Position numbers and translations under genes: made by a program
NCBI RefSeq assembly: GCF_007990265.1
Contig: NZ_BJWH01000029.1
Coordinates: 1 to 43,435, forward strand
DNA length: 43,435 nucleotides
Origin: Cellulomonas terrae
GTDB lineage: Bacteria; Actinomycetota; Actinomycetes; Actinomycetales; Cellulomonadaceae
Direction: 5' to 3'
Part shown: in pieces, positions 31,449 through 39,256 of the stretch
How positions within the stretch are numbered: the first letter of the stretch is position 1
Layout of the letters: every line of letters starts with the position of its first letter
The notes under the pieces: generated by a model
Database searches by the model: none
What the model was told of the DNA's origin: nothing
The model's input: the letters and a program-made list of their open reading frames with translations, nothing else

Positions 31449-32074
31449 GCCGGCACCCCGAGCAGCGCGGCGACACGGGCCCGCACGGCCGCGGCCAGCT
31501 CGTCGACCGGTCGTGTCGCGTCGAGCACGAGCCACCGCCCCGGCTCCGCCTCCGCACGCCCGAGGAACGCCTCGCGCGTGCGCCGGTGGAACTCGTCGCC
31601 CGCACGCTCCAGGCGGTCCGGGTCCCCCGTGAGCCGCGCCTTGCCCGCGACCGGGTCGAGGTCGAGCAGGACGGTGAGCGCCGGGAGCAGCCCGTCGACC
31701 GCCCACAGGGAGAGGCGCTCGACCTCGTCGGCCCCCAGGTCCCGCCCGCTGCCCTGGTAGGCCACCGACGAGTCGAGGTAGCGGTCGGTGACGACCACCG
31801 CGCCGCGTGCCAGGGCCGGTCGGACGAGCGAGGCCACGTGGTGCGCGCGGTCGGTCGCGTACAGCAGCGCCTCGGTGCGGGCGTCCACGTGCTCGCCGTG
31901 CAGGACGGCGTCGCGCAGCAGGAGGCCGAGCTCGGTGCCGCCCGGCTCCCGCGTCAGCACGACCTCACGGCCCAGCCCGGTCAGCCACTCGCCCAAGAGA
32001 CGGGCCTGCGTCGACTTGCCGGCGCCGTCGCCCCCTTCGAACGAGAGGAAGAGGCCCGGGGGGTGGCTGGTCAC
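31445..32074 (-). CDS. tmk: Thymidylate kinase
   Basis: A 209-residue enzyme that phosphorylates dTMP to dTDP with ATP, an essential step of dTTP synthesis. The P-loop is EGGDGAGKST (residues 13-22). VVVTDRYLDSSVAYQGSGRD contains the DRY-type substrate motif, and DEFHRRTREAFL is near the lid. TREPGG is the usual dTMP-site block. The start is GTG 32074, with TACCCT 7 nt upstream and no Shine-Dalgarno, so a leaderless mRNA is likely. It is followed by holB with a 4-nt overlap. Confidence 0.95.
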   Translation of the reverse strand: MTSHPPGLFLSFEGGDGAGKSTQARLLGEWLTGLGREVVLTREPGGTELGLLLRDAVLHGEHVDARTEALLYATDRAHHVASLVRPALARGAVVVTDRYLDSSVAYQGSGRDLGADEVERLSLWAVDGLLPALTVLLDLDPVAGKARLTGDPDRLERAGDEFHRRTREAFLGRAEAEPGRWLVLDATRPVDELAAAVRARVAALLGVPA

Positions 32075-32081
32075 GTGCGTC

Positions 32082-32087
32082 AGGGTA
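32082..32087 (-). promoter_or_regulatory. -10 box of a leaderless promoter for tmk-holB
   Basis: TACCCT on the reverse strand lies 7 nt before GTG 32074, within the 29-nt gap after the oxidoreductase gene. It gives tmk-holB its own start of transcription. Confidence 0.5.
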
Positions 32088-32103
32088 GCCGCCGGGTCCG
32101 ACG

Positions 32104-33111
32104 TCACTCCCCCGGGTAGGTGACGCCGACGAGCGAGCGGATCGTGTCCATCGTCCGCAGCACCTCGAGGGTGTTGTCCCACGTCAGGCGAGGGCTCTGC
32201 GTCTGACCGGCGGCCACCTGGCGCGCGACCTCCGCGGCCTCGTACTGCAGGCCCTTCGTGCCGGGCTGGTCGAAGTCCCACACGCGGCCGTCGAGACGCT
32301 GCACCCGGAACGACGTCGGCGCGTAGAAGCTGCCCTTGACCCAGATGTTGCCCTCGGTGCCGGAGATCGTCGCGATCGTCGGCGTCTTGGCCCACAGGGT
32401 GGTCGAGAGGGTGGCCTGCGTGCGGTCGCCGTAGGACAGGACGATCGAGATCTGCCCGTCGACACCGGTCGGCGTGAGCTGGCCGACGGCCTGCACCGCG
32501 TCCGGGACGCCGAGGAAGTCGTGCGCGAACGACACCGGGTACACCCCGAGGTCGAGCAGCGCGCCACCGGCCAGCGCGGGGTCGAACAGGCGGCTCTTCG
32601 GGTCGTAGGTGAACGCCTGGCCGTGGTCGGCGGACAGGTTGATGATCTCGCCGATCTCCCCGGCGTCGATCACCTGGTGCAGCGCGTAGACGTGCGGCAG
32701 GAACCGCGTCCACATCGCCTCCATGACGAACACCCCGGCGGTGCGCGCGGCGGCGAACACCTCCTCGGCCTCGCCGGCGTTGCGCGTGAACGCCTTCTCG
32801 ACGAGCACGTGCTTGCCGGCGCGGATGGCCAGGAGCGCCTGCTCCTTGTGCTCGGAGTGCGGGGTCGCGATGTAGACGGCGTCGACCTGCGGGTCCTCGA
32901 CGAGCTCGCGGTAGCCCACGTGCGTGGTCGGGATGTGGTGGGCGGTCGCGAACCGCTCCGCGCGGTCCCGGTTGCGCGAGCCGACGGCGACCAGCTGCGC
33001 GCGGGTGTGCGCGTTGACGGCCGACGCGAACGTCGCGGCGATGTTTCCGGCGCCGAGGATGCCCCAGCGGATCGGCGGTGCGGAACGGGGGTCTTCAGCG
33101 CGGTCAGCCAT
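32104..33111 (-). CDS. Gfo/Idh/MocA family oxidoreductase
   Basis: A 335-residue NAD(P)-dependent dehydrogenase, probably acting on a sugar or polyol. The Rossmann motif is WGILGAGNIAATF (residues 16-28). The family block HVLVEKAF places the catalytic Lys at 106, with Ala where Pro is common (EKP). The C-terminal domain contains GALLDLGVYPVSFAHDFLG, where the GxYPxxxA pattern is shared with trans-dihydrodiol dehydrogenase-like members. Substrate unknown. ATG 33111 has TAGGTT 7 nt upstream, fitting a leaderless start; a longer frame upstream looks non-coding. No sugar genes adjoin it; it sits between tmk and the inverted-repeat region downstream of topA. Confidence 0.9.
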   Translation of the reverse strand: MADRAEDPRSAPPIRWGILGAGNIAATFASAVNAHTRAQLVAVGSRNRDRAERFATAHHIPTTHVGYRELVEDPQVDAVYIATPHSEHKEQALLAIRAGKHVLVEKAFTRNAGEAEEVFAAARTAGVFVMEAMWTRFLPHVYALHQVIDAGEIGEIINLSADHGQAFTYDPKSRLFDPALAGGALLDLGVYPVSFAHDFLGVPDAVQAVGQLTPTGVDGQISIVLSYGDRTQATLSTTLWAKTPTIATISGTEGNIWVKGSFYAPTSFRVQRLDGRVWDFDQPGTKGLQYEAAEVARQVAAGQTQSPRLTWDNTLEVLRTMDTIRSLVGVTYPGE

Positions 33112-33118
33112 GGTCGAC

Positions 33119-33124
33119 AACCTA
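33119..33124 (-). promoter_or_regulatory. -10 box of a leaderless promoter for the oxidoreductase gene
   Basis: TAGGTT on the reverse strand lies 7 nt before ATG 33111. Confidence 0.45.
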
Positions 33125-33176
33125 GCGCGCGACGCGCCCCCGGTCCGCCCCGGGTCCGCCCCGGCGCCGGCTCGCA

Positions 33177-33244
33177 CGAGCGCGGCAGTCTGCGACGAGA
33201 GCGGCAGTCCCGACTGCCGCTCTCGTCGAAAAGTGCCGCGCTCG
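33177..33244. repeat. Nested perfect inverted repeat (REP-like)
   Basis: Inner arms of 17 bp, CGACGAGAGCGGCAGTC (33193-33209) and its exact complement (33212-33228), are nearly back to back. Outer arms of 11 bp, CGAGCGCGGCA (33177-33187) and TGCCGCGCTCG (33234-33244), enclose them. The core GCGGCAGTC occurs in both left arms, so the element is built from copies of one unit. It lies downstream of topA and could end its transcript, although there is no clear T-run. A mobile REP-type element is an alternative. Confidence 0.75.
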
Positions 33245-33357
33245 CGGGGTGTCGAGGCGGTTTGACCCGTGGCGCGGCTGCCTAGTTGGCTGGCGGGGTA
33301 CCCGACCCGGCCCTCAGCGCGGAGCGGTTGTTCGGCCGCGACGTCTAGAGGGAGTCC

Positions 33358-36078
33358 CTACTTCTTCGCGGCGGCCTTGCTCTTCGCCGGGGCGCGTCGC
33401 GCGGGGGCCTTCTTCTTCGCGGGGGCCGACGCACGCTTCTCGGCCAGGAGCTCGATGGCCTGCTCGCGCGTGATGGTCTCGGGCGTGAGGTCCCGCGGGA
33501 GGGTCCGGTTGGTGACGCCGTCGGTGACGTAGGCGCCGAAGCGGCCGTCCTTGACGGTGATCGGCTTCTCCGACGTCGGGTCGTCACCGAGCTCGCGCAG
33601 CGGGGGTGCGGCGGTGGCGCCGCGACCGCGCTTGGGCTGCGCGTAGATGGCCAGCGCCTCCTCCAGCGTCGTCGTGAAGAGGGCCTCCTCCGACGCGAGC
33701 GTCCGCGAGTCCGTGCCCTTCTTCAGGTACGGGCCGTAGCGGCCGTTCTGCGCGGTGATCTCGGTGCCGGACTCGGGGTCGACGCCGACGACGCGGGGCA
33801 GCGACAGGAGCATGAGCGCGTCGTCGAGGGTGACCGACTGGAGCGACATGGACTTGAACAGCGACGCGGTGCGCGGCTTGGGGGCGGCGGCGAGCGCGCG
33901 CTTCTGGGCGGCGGCCGACAGGGACGTGTCGATCTCCGGCTCGGGCAGGATCTCGGTGACGTACGGGCCGTAGCGGCCGTTGCGCGCCACGATGGGCGTC
34001 CCGGCGACGGGGTCGGTGCCGAGCACCTGGTCGCCCTCGGGCTGCGTCTCCAGGAGCTCGCGTGCCTTGGCGACGGTCAGCTCGTCGGGGGCCAGCTCCT
34101 CGGGGACCGACGTGCGTCGGGTGGTGCCGTCCTCGGCGGGCTCGGCGTTCGAGTCCTCCAGGTACGGGCCGTACCGGCCGACGCGCAGCACGATGCCCTC
34201 GCCGATCGGGATCGAGTTGACCTCGCGGGCGTCGATGTCACCGAGGTTCGCGACGAGGTCCCGCAGGCCCTCGCCCTCCTCGTTGCCCGACCCGTCGCCG
34301 AAGTAGAACCGGGACAGCCACGCCACCCGGTCCTTGTCCCCCGCCGCGATCGCGTCGAGGTCCTCCTCCATCTCGGCGGTGAAGTCGTAGTCGACCAACC
34401 AGTCGAAGTTCTCCTCCAGCAGCCGGGTCACCGCGAACGCGAGCCACGACGGCACGAGCGCCTGCCCGCGACCGGTGACGTAGCCGCGGTCCTGGATCAC
34501 GGAGATCGTGGCGGCGTACGTCGACGGCCGGCCGATCCCGCGCTCCTCGAGCGCCTTGACCAGCGAGGCCTCCGTGTAGCGCGGCGGCGGGGACGTGCGG
34601 TGGCCGTCGGCGGTGAGGTCGGACGCGGACAGCGGGTCGCCCTCGGCCATCTTCGGCAGGCGCGCGTCGTCCTTCTCGGCCGGGGCCTCCTCGGACGAGT
34701 CGTACCGCGACACGTCGCGACCCTCCTCGTACGCGGCGAGGAACCCGCGGAACGTGATGACCGTGCCGGACGCGGAGAACAGGACGTCGGTGCCGTCGGC
34801 GGCGGTGGCGCCGAGGCGGACCGACGCGGTCTGCCCGTGGGCGTCGGCCATCTGCGACGCGACCGTGCGCTTCCAGATCAGCTCGTACAGGCGGAACTGG
34901 TCGCCCGACAGCTCCTTGGCCACCTGTGCGGGGGTCCGGAAGTGGTCACCGGCGGGCCGGATGGCCTCGTGGGCCTCCTGGGCACCCTTGGCCTTGCTGG
35001 CGTACACGCGGGGAGCGTCGGGGATGTACTCGGCGCCGTACAGCTCCGAGGCCTGCCGGCGTGCGGCGTCGATCGCCTGCGAGCTCAGCGACGAGGAGTC
35101 CGTACGCATGTAGGTGATGTAGCCGTTCTCGTACAGCCCCTGCGCGGTGCGCATGGTCTGCCGGGACGCCATCCGCAGCTTGCGCGACGCCTCCTGCTGG
35201 AGGGTCGACGTGGTGAACGGTGCCGCGGGCTTGCGGGTGTACGGCTTGGTCTCGAGCGAGGCGACGGTGAACGACGCGTCGGCCAGCCCGGTGACCAGGG
35301 ACGTAGCCCGGGCCTCGTCGAGGTGGGCGACGTCGGCGGCGCGCAGCTGACCGGTGTCGAGGAAGTCGCGGCCGGTGGCGACGCGGCGGCCGTCGACTGA
35401 CGTCAGGCGTGCGCTGAACGTGGGCTCCGCGTCGTCGGCGACGGCGAACGTGCCGGTGACGTCCCAGTAGTCGGCGGCGACGAACGCCATGCGCTCCCGC
35501 TCGCGCTCGACCACGAGCCGCGTCGCGACGGACTGCACGCGCCCGGCGGACAGGCCCTGCCGGACCTTGCGCCACAGCACGGGGCTGACCTCGTACCCGT
35601 ACAGCCGGTCGAGGATGCGCCGCGTCTCCTGGGCGTCGACCAGCCGGTCGTCGAGCTCGCGCGTGTTGGCCAGCGCGCGCTGGATGGCCTCGGGGGTGAT
35701 CTCGTGGAACACCATGCGCTTGACGGGGACCTTGGGCTTGAGCTCCTGCAGCAGGTGCCAGGCGATGGCCTCGCCCTCGCGGTCCTCGTCGGTGGCCAGG
35801 AAGAGCTCGTCCGACTCCTTCAGGAGCTTCTTGAGCTCGCTGACCTTCTTCTTCTTGTCGGCGTCCACCACGTAGTACGGGGCGAAGCCGTTGTCGACGT
35901 CCACGGCGAACTTGCCGAAGGGGCCCTTCTTCATGTCCGCGGGTAGCTCGGAGGGCTGCGGGAGGTCACGGATGTGCCCGACGCTCGCCTCGACGTCGTA
36001 CCCCTCGCCGAGGTACCCGGCGATCGTGCGCGCCTTGGCGGGCGACTCCACGATCACGAGCTTGCGCCCTGCAGACAT
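33358..36078 (-). CDS. topA: DNA topoisomerase I
   Basis: A 906-residue type IA topoisomerase that relaxes negative supercoils. The Toprim domain begins at residue 1, with Glu11 in VIVESPAKA and the DED triad at 97-99 (ATDEDREGEA). The active-site Tyr323 is in YITYMRTDSSS. The C-terminal half lacks Cys4 zinc fingers. It carries repeated topoisomerase C-terminal modules instead, each with an NGRYGPYL/V or DGRFGAYV signature, then a Lys/Ala-rich tail (KKKAPARRAPAKSKAAAKK) as in other actinobacteria. The tail probably helps DNA binding. ATG 36078 has GAAGGG about 10 nt upstream. The frame is complete and essential. Confidence 0.97.
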   Translation of the reverse strand: MSAGRKLVIVESPAKARTIAGYLGEGYDVEASVGHIRDLPQPSELPADMKKGPFGKFAVDVDNGFAPYYVVDADKKKKVSELKKLLKESDELFLATDEDREGEAIAWHLLQELKPKVPVKRMVFHEITPEAIQRALANTRELDDRLVDAQETRRILDRLYGYEVSPVLWRKVRQGLSAGRVQSVATRLVVERERERMAFVAADYWDVTGTFAVADDAEPTFSARLTSVDGRRVATGRDFLDTGQLRAADVAHLDEARATSLVTGLADASFTVASLETKPYTRKPAAPFTTSTLQQEASRKLRMASRQTMRTAQGLYENGYITYMRTDSSSLSSQAIDAARRQASELYGAEYIPDAPRVYASKAKGAQEAHEAIRPAGDHFRTPAQVAKELSGDQFRLYELIWKRTVASQMADAHGQTASVRLGATAADGTDVLFSASGTVITFRGFLAAYEEGRDVSRYDSSEEAPAEKDDARLPKMAEGDPLSASDLTADGHRTSPPPRYTEASLVKALEERGIGRPSTYAATISVIQDRGYVTGRGQALVPSWLAFAVTRLLEENFDWLVDYDFTAEMEEDLDAIAAGDKDRVAWLSRFYFGDGSGNEEGEGLRDLVANLGDIDAREVNSIPIGEGIVLRVGRYGPYLEDSNAEPAEDGTTRRTSVPEELAPDELTVAKARELLETQPEGDQVLGTDPVAGTPIVARNGRYGPYVTEILPEPEIDTSLSAAAQKRALAAAPKPRTASLFKSMSLQSVTLDDALMLLSLPRVVGVDPESGTEITAQNGRYGPYLKKGTDSRTLASEEALFTTTLEEALAIYAQPKRGRGATAAPPLRELGDDPTSEKPITVKDGRFGAYVTDGVTNRTLPRDLTPETITREQAIELLAEKRASAPAKKKAPARRAPAKSKAAAKK

Positions 36079-36148
36079 CAGTCAGGCCCTTCTCGGACTT
36101 CGGCGGGCCGGACGACCCGTGCGACGTTGGGGACTCTACGGCGTGCGG

Positions 36149-37096
36149 TCAACCCCGCGGCAATCGCGATGCCGCGGCCTGACGCAGCAGCAGCATGATC
36201 GCGAACGCCAGACAGGACGCCATCAGCACCCCCGCGGCACCGCCGAGGTAGGCCGTGACCTCCTCGGCGCGAGCGTCCAGATCGTCCAGGTTCTGCCACG
36301 TGTGCGAGAGCGCGACGGCGGCCGAGGCACCGGCCGCGACCCCGAGGATCACGAGCCCGGCGACGACGCCGCGCATGGTCGCCGGGGTCGGCGGACGGTC
36401 GGCCGTCAGCCGGAGGGCACCGGTCGCCGTCGACGCGCGCGCCGGGGTCAGCGCCACCAGGGCGCACGCGATCGCGGTCCACGCCAGCACCACCAGGACG
36501 GCCGCGACGACGTCCGACGGCCGGTGCCACTGGCCGATCAGGGTCGAGATCCCGGTGGCCGTCGTGTAGCCCGCGCCGAGCACCGCCGCCCACGGACGGA
36601 TGCGGGGTGGCACCACGAGGAGCAGCGCAGCCGAGACGGAGGCCGCCGCGGTGGTGTGACCGCTGGGCAGCGTGTTGCCGTAGCTCGCCTCCACGCCGAG
36701 CTCCGGCCGGTAGAGCACCCAGGTCTTCAGCACGCGCGTCGTGACGTTGGCACCGATCATGAGCACCGCCACCTGGACGGCGAGCGACCACCGGCGACGG
36801 AGCACGGCGATGAGCATCGCGGCGATGAGCACGAGGGCGATGAACCCGACCGACACCACGTCGAGCACGCGCTCGGCGACCCGCCACAGCTGCGTCTGGC
36901 CGTACAGGGCGCCCTGGAACGCCGCGTTCTCCACCTGCTGACCCGCGAGCGTGTCCACGAACACCCGCCACAGCAGGTAGACGCCGACGAAGGAGAGCGC
37001 GGCGATGCCGAGCGCCACCGCGACCACGACACCGCGGCGGTCCCCGGCGTCGGGTGGCCGCCGCACAGGTGCGGGGAGGGTGGGGGCGTCGCTCAC
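36149..37096 (-). CDS. PAP2 superfamily membrane phosphatase
   Basis: A 315-residue membrane protein, probably a lipid phosphate phosphatase. Motif 1 is KTWVLYRP (Lys124, Arg130), motif 2 PSGH (144-147), and motif 3 STLIGQWHRPSD (His191, Asp195). In motif 3 the usual Arg of SRxxxxxHxxxD is Thr185, so phosphate binding may differ. Six core helices are followed by a linker and two more helices, making it longer than the minimal family. GTG 37096 is preferred because TACCGT lies 6 nt upstream; GTG 37114 is the alternative. The gene lies 70 nt upstream of topA on the same strand. Confidence 0.87.
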   Translation of the reverse strand: MSDAPTLPAPVRRPPDAGDRRGVVVAVALGIAALSFVGVYLLWRVFVDTLAGQQVENAAFQGALYGQTQLWRVAERVLDVVSVGFIALVLIAAMLIAVLRRRWSLAVQVAVLMIGANVTTRVLKTWVLYRPELGVEASYGNTLPSGHTTAAASVSAALLLVVPPRIRPWAAVLGAGYTTATGISTLIGQWHRPSDVVAAVLVVLAWTAIACALVALTPARASTATGALRLTADRPPTPATMRGVVAGLVILGVAAGASAAVALSHTWQNLDDLDARAEEVTAYLGGAAGVLMASCLAFAIMLLLRQAAASRLPRG

Positions 37097-37102
37097 CGGA
37101 CA

Positions 37103-37108
37103 ACGGTA
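37103..37108 (-). promoter_or_regulatory. -10 box of a leaderless promoter for the PAP2 gene
   Basis: TACCGT on the reverse strand ends 6 nt before GTG 37096 and overlaps the alternative longer reading of the protein. Confidence 0.45.
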
Positions 37109-37195
37109 GGTCACCCGCGGCGGTGCACCGGGCCCGTTCCGACGCGCGGATGGGACGGCCCCCCGGCGCCGGTGTCGGCGCGGTGGCGCGCGGGA

Positions 37196-37528
37196 TCACG
37201 GCACCGGTGCGGGCTCCCCCGGCGCGACCACGACGGCGTGACGGCAGCCGACGAGGCGCGCGCGAGCGTCGTCGTCCGCGTTGATGCACAGGAGGCAGCC
37301 GCCGCGCCGCTCCAGCTCCCACCCGGCCTCGTCGATCGCCTCGGCGGCGTGCCCGCTGCGCAGGCTCGTGGCGGCGAGGTCCAGGACGACGAGCGACGCC
37401 GACGCCGACAGGACCCCCAGCAGGTCGCGGAGCCGGCCGACGTCGGCACGCCCGAACGACCCCGCGGGCCGCACGCTGGCCGTGATCCACGCGGGTGCGT
37501 CCGGTACGTCTGTGGTCACCGTGGTCAT
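37196..37528 (-). CDS. STAS-domain protein (anti-sigma-factor-antagonist-like)
   Basis: A 110-residue single-domain protein with a STAS-like layout: an N-terminal strand region (AWITASVRPAGSFGRADVGR), helix LRDLLGVLSAS, strand SLVVLDLAATSLRSGHAAEA, a long helix, and strand GCLLCINADDDAR. In anti-anti-sigma factors the residue after the VVLDL strand region carries a phosphorylatable Ser; here LAATSLRSG offers Thr or Ser at that place. It could bind a serine kinase or anti-sigma factor, but no partner gene is adjacent. ATG 37528 has GGGAGG 7 nt upstream. It lies 97 nt downstream of the TrxR-like gene stop. Confidence 0.7.
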   Translation of the reverse strand: MTTVTTDVPDAPAWITASVRPAGSFGRADVGRLRDLLGVLSASASLVVLDLAATSLRSGHAAEAIDEAGWELERRGGCLLCINADDDARARLVGCRHAVVVAPGEPAPVP

Positions 37529-37625
37529 GGCGGGCCTCCCGGCTCTGTCGGTCACGCGGTCGTCCACGTGCTCGACGCCCACTCCACCGGCCGGGTCTGT
37601 GGACACCCTGGACGTGACCGTCTCC

Positions 37626-38558
37626 TCACCTGTGGAGGTCGGCGACGGCACGGGTGGTGTCCTCGGCGATCAGGTCCATGTTCAGGGCAGCCGCCGCGCG
37701 CGTGCCGGCCGCCATCGCGCCCGTGACCTGCGCCATGAGGTCGGTCGCGTTGCCGGCCACCCAGACCCCGGGCACCGACGACGCGCCCATGAGGTCCGAG
37801 GCGGCGTGCTCCCCGACGCCCATCTCGTGCGGGACGGCGGTCAGGCCGAGGCCGGTGAGCCCGTCGAGACGCGCGACGAACCGCGGCATGACGGTCAGGG
37901 CGGACCGTTCCACCACCTCGCCGGACTCCAGCCGCACGCCGGTGAGCCGACCGCTGGTCGAGAGCACCTCCGTGACCACCCCGGGCACCACCCGGATCCC
38001 GCGCGCGGCCAGCTGCTCGGCCTGCTCCGGCGTCGGCTCCGGGGCGGTGTGCTGGAGCAGGACCACGTCGTCGGACCACTGCCGGAACAGCAGCGCCTGG
38101 TGCACGGCGCGCTCGGACGTGGCGAGCACCCCGATCGGCTGGTCGCGCACCTCCCAGCCGTGGCAGTACGGGCAGTGCAGGACGTCGTGGCCCCAGCGCT
38201 CCCTCAGTCCGGGGAGGTCCGGAAGGTCGTCGACGAGGCCCGTGGCCACGAGCAGCCGACGCGCGCGCTCGGTCGTCCCGTCGTCCAGGGTCACGACGAA
38301 CCCGTCGTCGGCACGCTCGGCGGCCACCACCCGGCCGGTCCGCAGCGACCCCCCGTAGCCCGCGAGCTCCGCCCGGCCGCGCACCAGCAGCTCCAGCGGG
38401 GACACGCCCTCCTGCCCGAGGATCCCGTGCACCCCGTCGGCGGGGGCGTTCCGCGGCGACCCGTCGTCGATCACGAGGACCGACCGGCGCGCCCGCGCGA
38501 GCGTCACCGCCCCGCTCAGTCCCGCAGCACCACCACCGATGACCACCACGTCTCTCAT
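37626..38558 (-). CDS. Thioredoxin reductase-like flavoprotein (GliT/HlmI type)
   Basis: A 310-residue FAD enzyme with an N-terminal GGGAAGLSGAVTLARA motif (8-23) and the redox pair Cys129/Cys132 in CPYCHGWE. The CxxCHGxE form is that of GliT/HlmI-type dithiol oxidases and related TrxR-like proteins, not CATC of housekeeping thioredoxin reductase. The NADPH-binding GxGxxA is also degraded (IGVLATSERAVHQ), so oxygen may be its oxidant. A second FAD block is GVWVAGNATD. It probably oxidises a dithiol to a disulfide or reduces an unknown partner. The start at ATG 38558 lies 6 nt from a GATGCT box. It is divergent from an XRE-cupin regulator whose operator half-sites cover its promoter. Confidence 0.85.
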   Translation of the reverse strand: MRDVVVIGGGAAGLSGAVTLARARRSVLVIDDGSPRNAPADGVHGILGQEGVSPLELLVRGRAELAGYGGSLRTGRVVAAERADDGFVVTLDDGTTERARRLLVATGLVDDLPDLPGLRERWGHDVLHCPYCHGWEVRDQPIGVLATSERAVHQALLFRQWSDDVVLLQHTAPEPTPEQAEQLAARGIRVVPGVVTEVLSTSGRLTGVRLESGEVVERSALTVMPRFVARLDGLTGLGLTAVPHEMGVGEHAASDLMGASSVPGVWVAGNATDLMAQVTGAMAAGTRAAAALNMDLIAEDTTRAVADLHR

Positions 38559-38615
38559 GCGGCAAGCATCCGGCGGCGCGACGTCGGGCGGCAAGCATCG
38601 TTGCCGAAGTGGCAA
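38559..38615. promoter_or_regulatory. Divergent promoter region with four GGCAA/TTGCC half-sites
   Basis: GCGGCAAGCATC occurs twice (38559-38570 and 38588-38599), 29 bp apart. The second copy forms the perfect repeat CGGCAA-N6-TTGCCG (38589-38606), and TTGCC-N5-GGCAA follows at 38601-38615. For the flavoprotein gene the reverse strand offers -35 TTGCCG (38589-38594), an 18-bp spacer and -10 GATGCT (38565-38570) 6 nt from the ATG. The half-sites thus cover the promoter and are the likely binding sites of the XRE-cupin regulator. Confidence 0.6.
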
Positions 38616-38625
38616 ACTGGAGGGC

Positions 38626-39219
38626 ATGGACGACGTCGAGCACCTGATGAAGACCGTCGGTCCCCGGCTCCGGGCTGTCCGGCAGCAGCGCGACCTCACG
38701 CTGGCCCAGGCGTCCGACGCGACGGGCATCTCCGTCAGCACCCTGTCGCGGCTGGAGTCCGGCACCCGTCGCCCGCAGCTGGAGCTCCTGGTCCCGCTGG
38801 CCGCGCTGTACCGGGTCCCGCTGGACGAGCTCGTCGGCGCCCCCGCCACCGGTGACCCCCGCATCCACCCGCGCCCCGTGATCGAGCACGGCATGACGGT
38901 CATCCCGCTGTCCCGCCGCAGCGGCGGGCTGATCGTCTACAAGCTCGTCCTGCCGCCCGGTGGCCCGCACCCCTCCCCGGAGACGAACTCGCACGAGGGC
39001 TACGAGTGGCTCTACGTCATCGACGGCCACCTGCGCCTGGTGCTGGGCGAGCACGACCTGGTGCTCCCGCCGGGCGAGGCCGCCGAGTTCGACACCCGCG
39101 TCCCCCACTGGTTCGGCAACGAGACCGCCGAGCCCGTCGAGCTGCTCAGCATCTTCGGCGCCCAGGGCGCTCGGGTGCACGTGCGGGCACGACCGAAGGG
39201 CCGCCCCGCCCCCGGCTAG
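38626..39219 (+). CDS. XRE family regulator with cupin sensor domain
   Basis: A 197-residue regulator. Residues about 12-65 are an XRE helix-turn-helix (LRAVRQQRDLTLAQASDATG, then ISVSTLSRLESGTRRPQLEL). Residues about 115-185 are a cupin barrel (SHEGYEWLYVIDGHLRLVLG, LPPGEAAEFDTRVPHWFGN) with possible metal ligands His and Glu in HEGYEWLY and His in PHWFGN. Such regulators sense small metabolites. The start has GGAGGG directly upstream of ATG 38626. It is divergent from the TrxR-like gene and probably regulates it and itself through the GGCAA half-sites. Confidence 0.93.
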   Translation: MDDVEHLMKTVGPRLRAVRQQRDLTLAQASDATGISVSTLSRLESGTRRPQLELLVPLAALYRVPLDELVGAPATGDPRIHPRPVIEHGMTVIPLSRRSGGLIVYKLVLPPGGPHPSPETNSHEGYEWLYVIDGHLRLVLGEHDLVLPPGEAAEFDTRVPHWFGNETAEPVELLSIFGAQGARVHVRARPKGRPAPG

Positions 39220-39256
39220 CAGCCCTGTGGAGAGGGAGCCAGGGGCAGGGCGGGGT

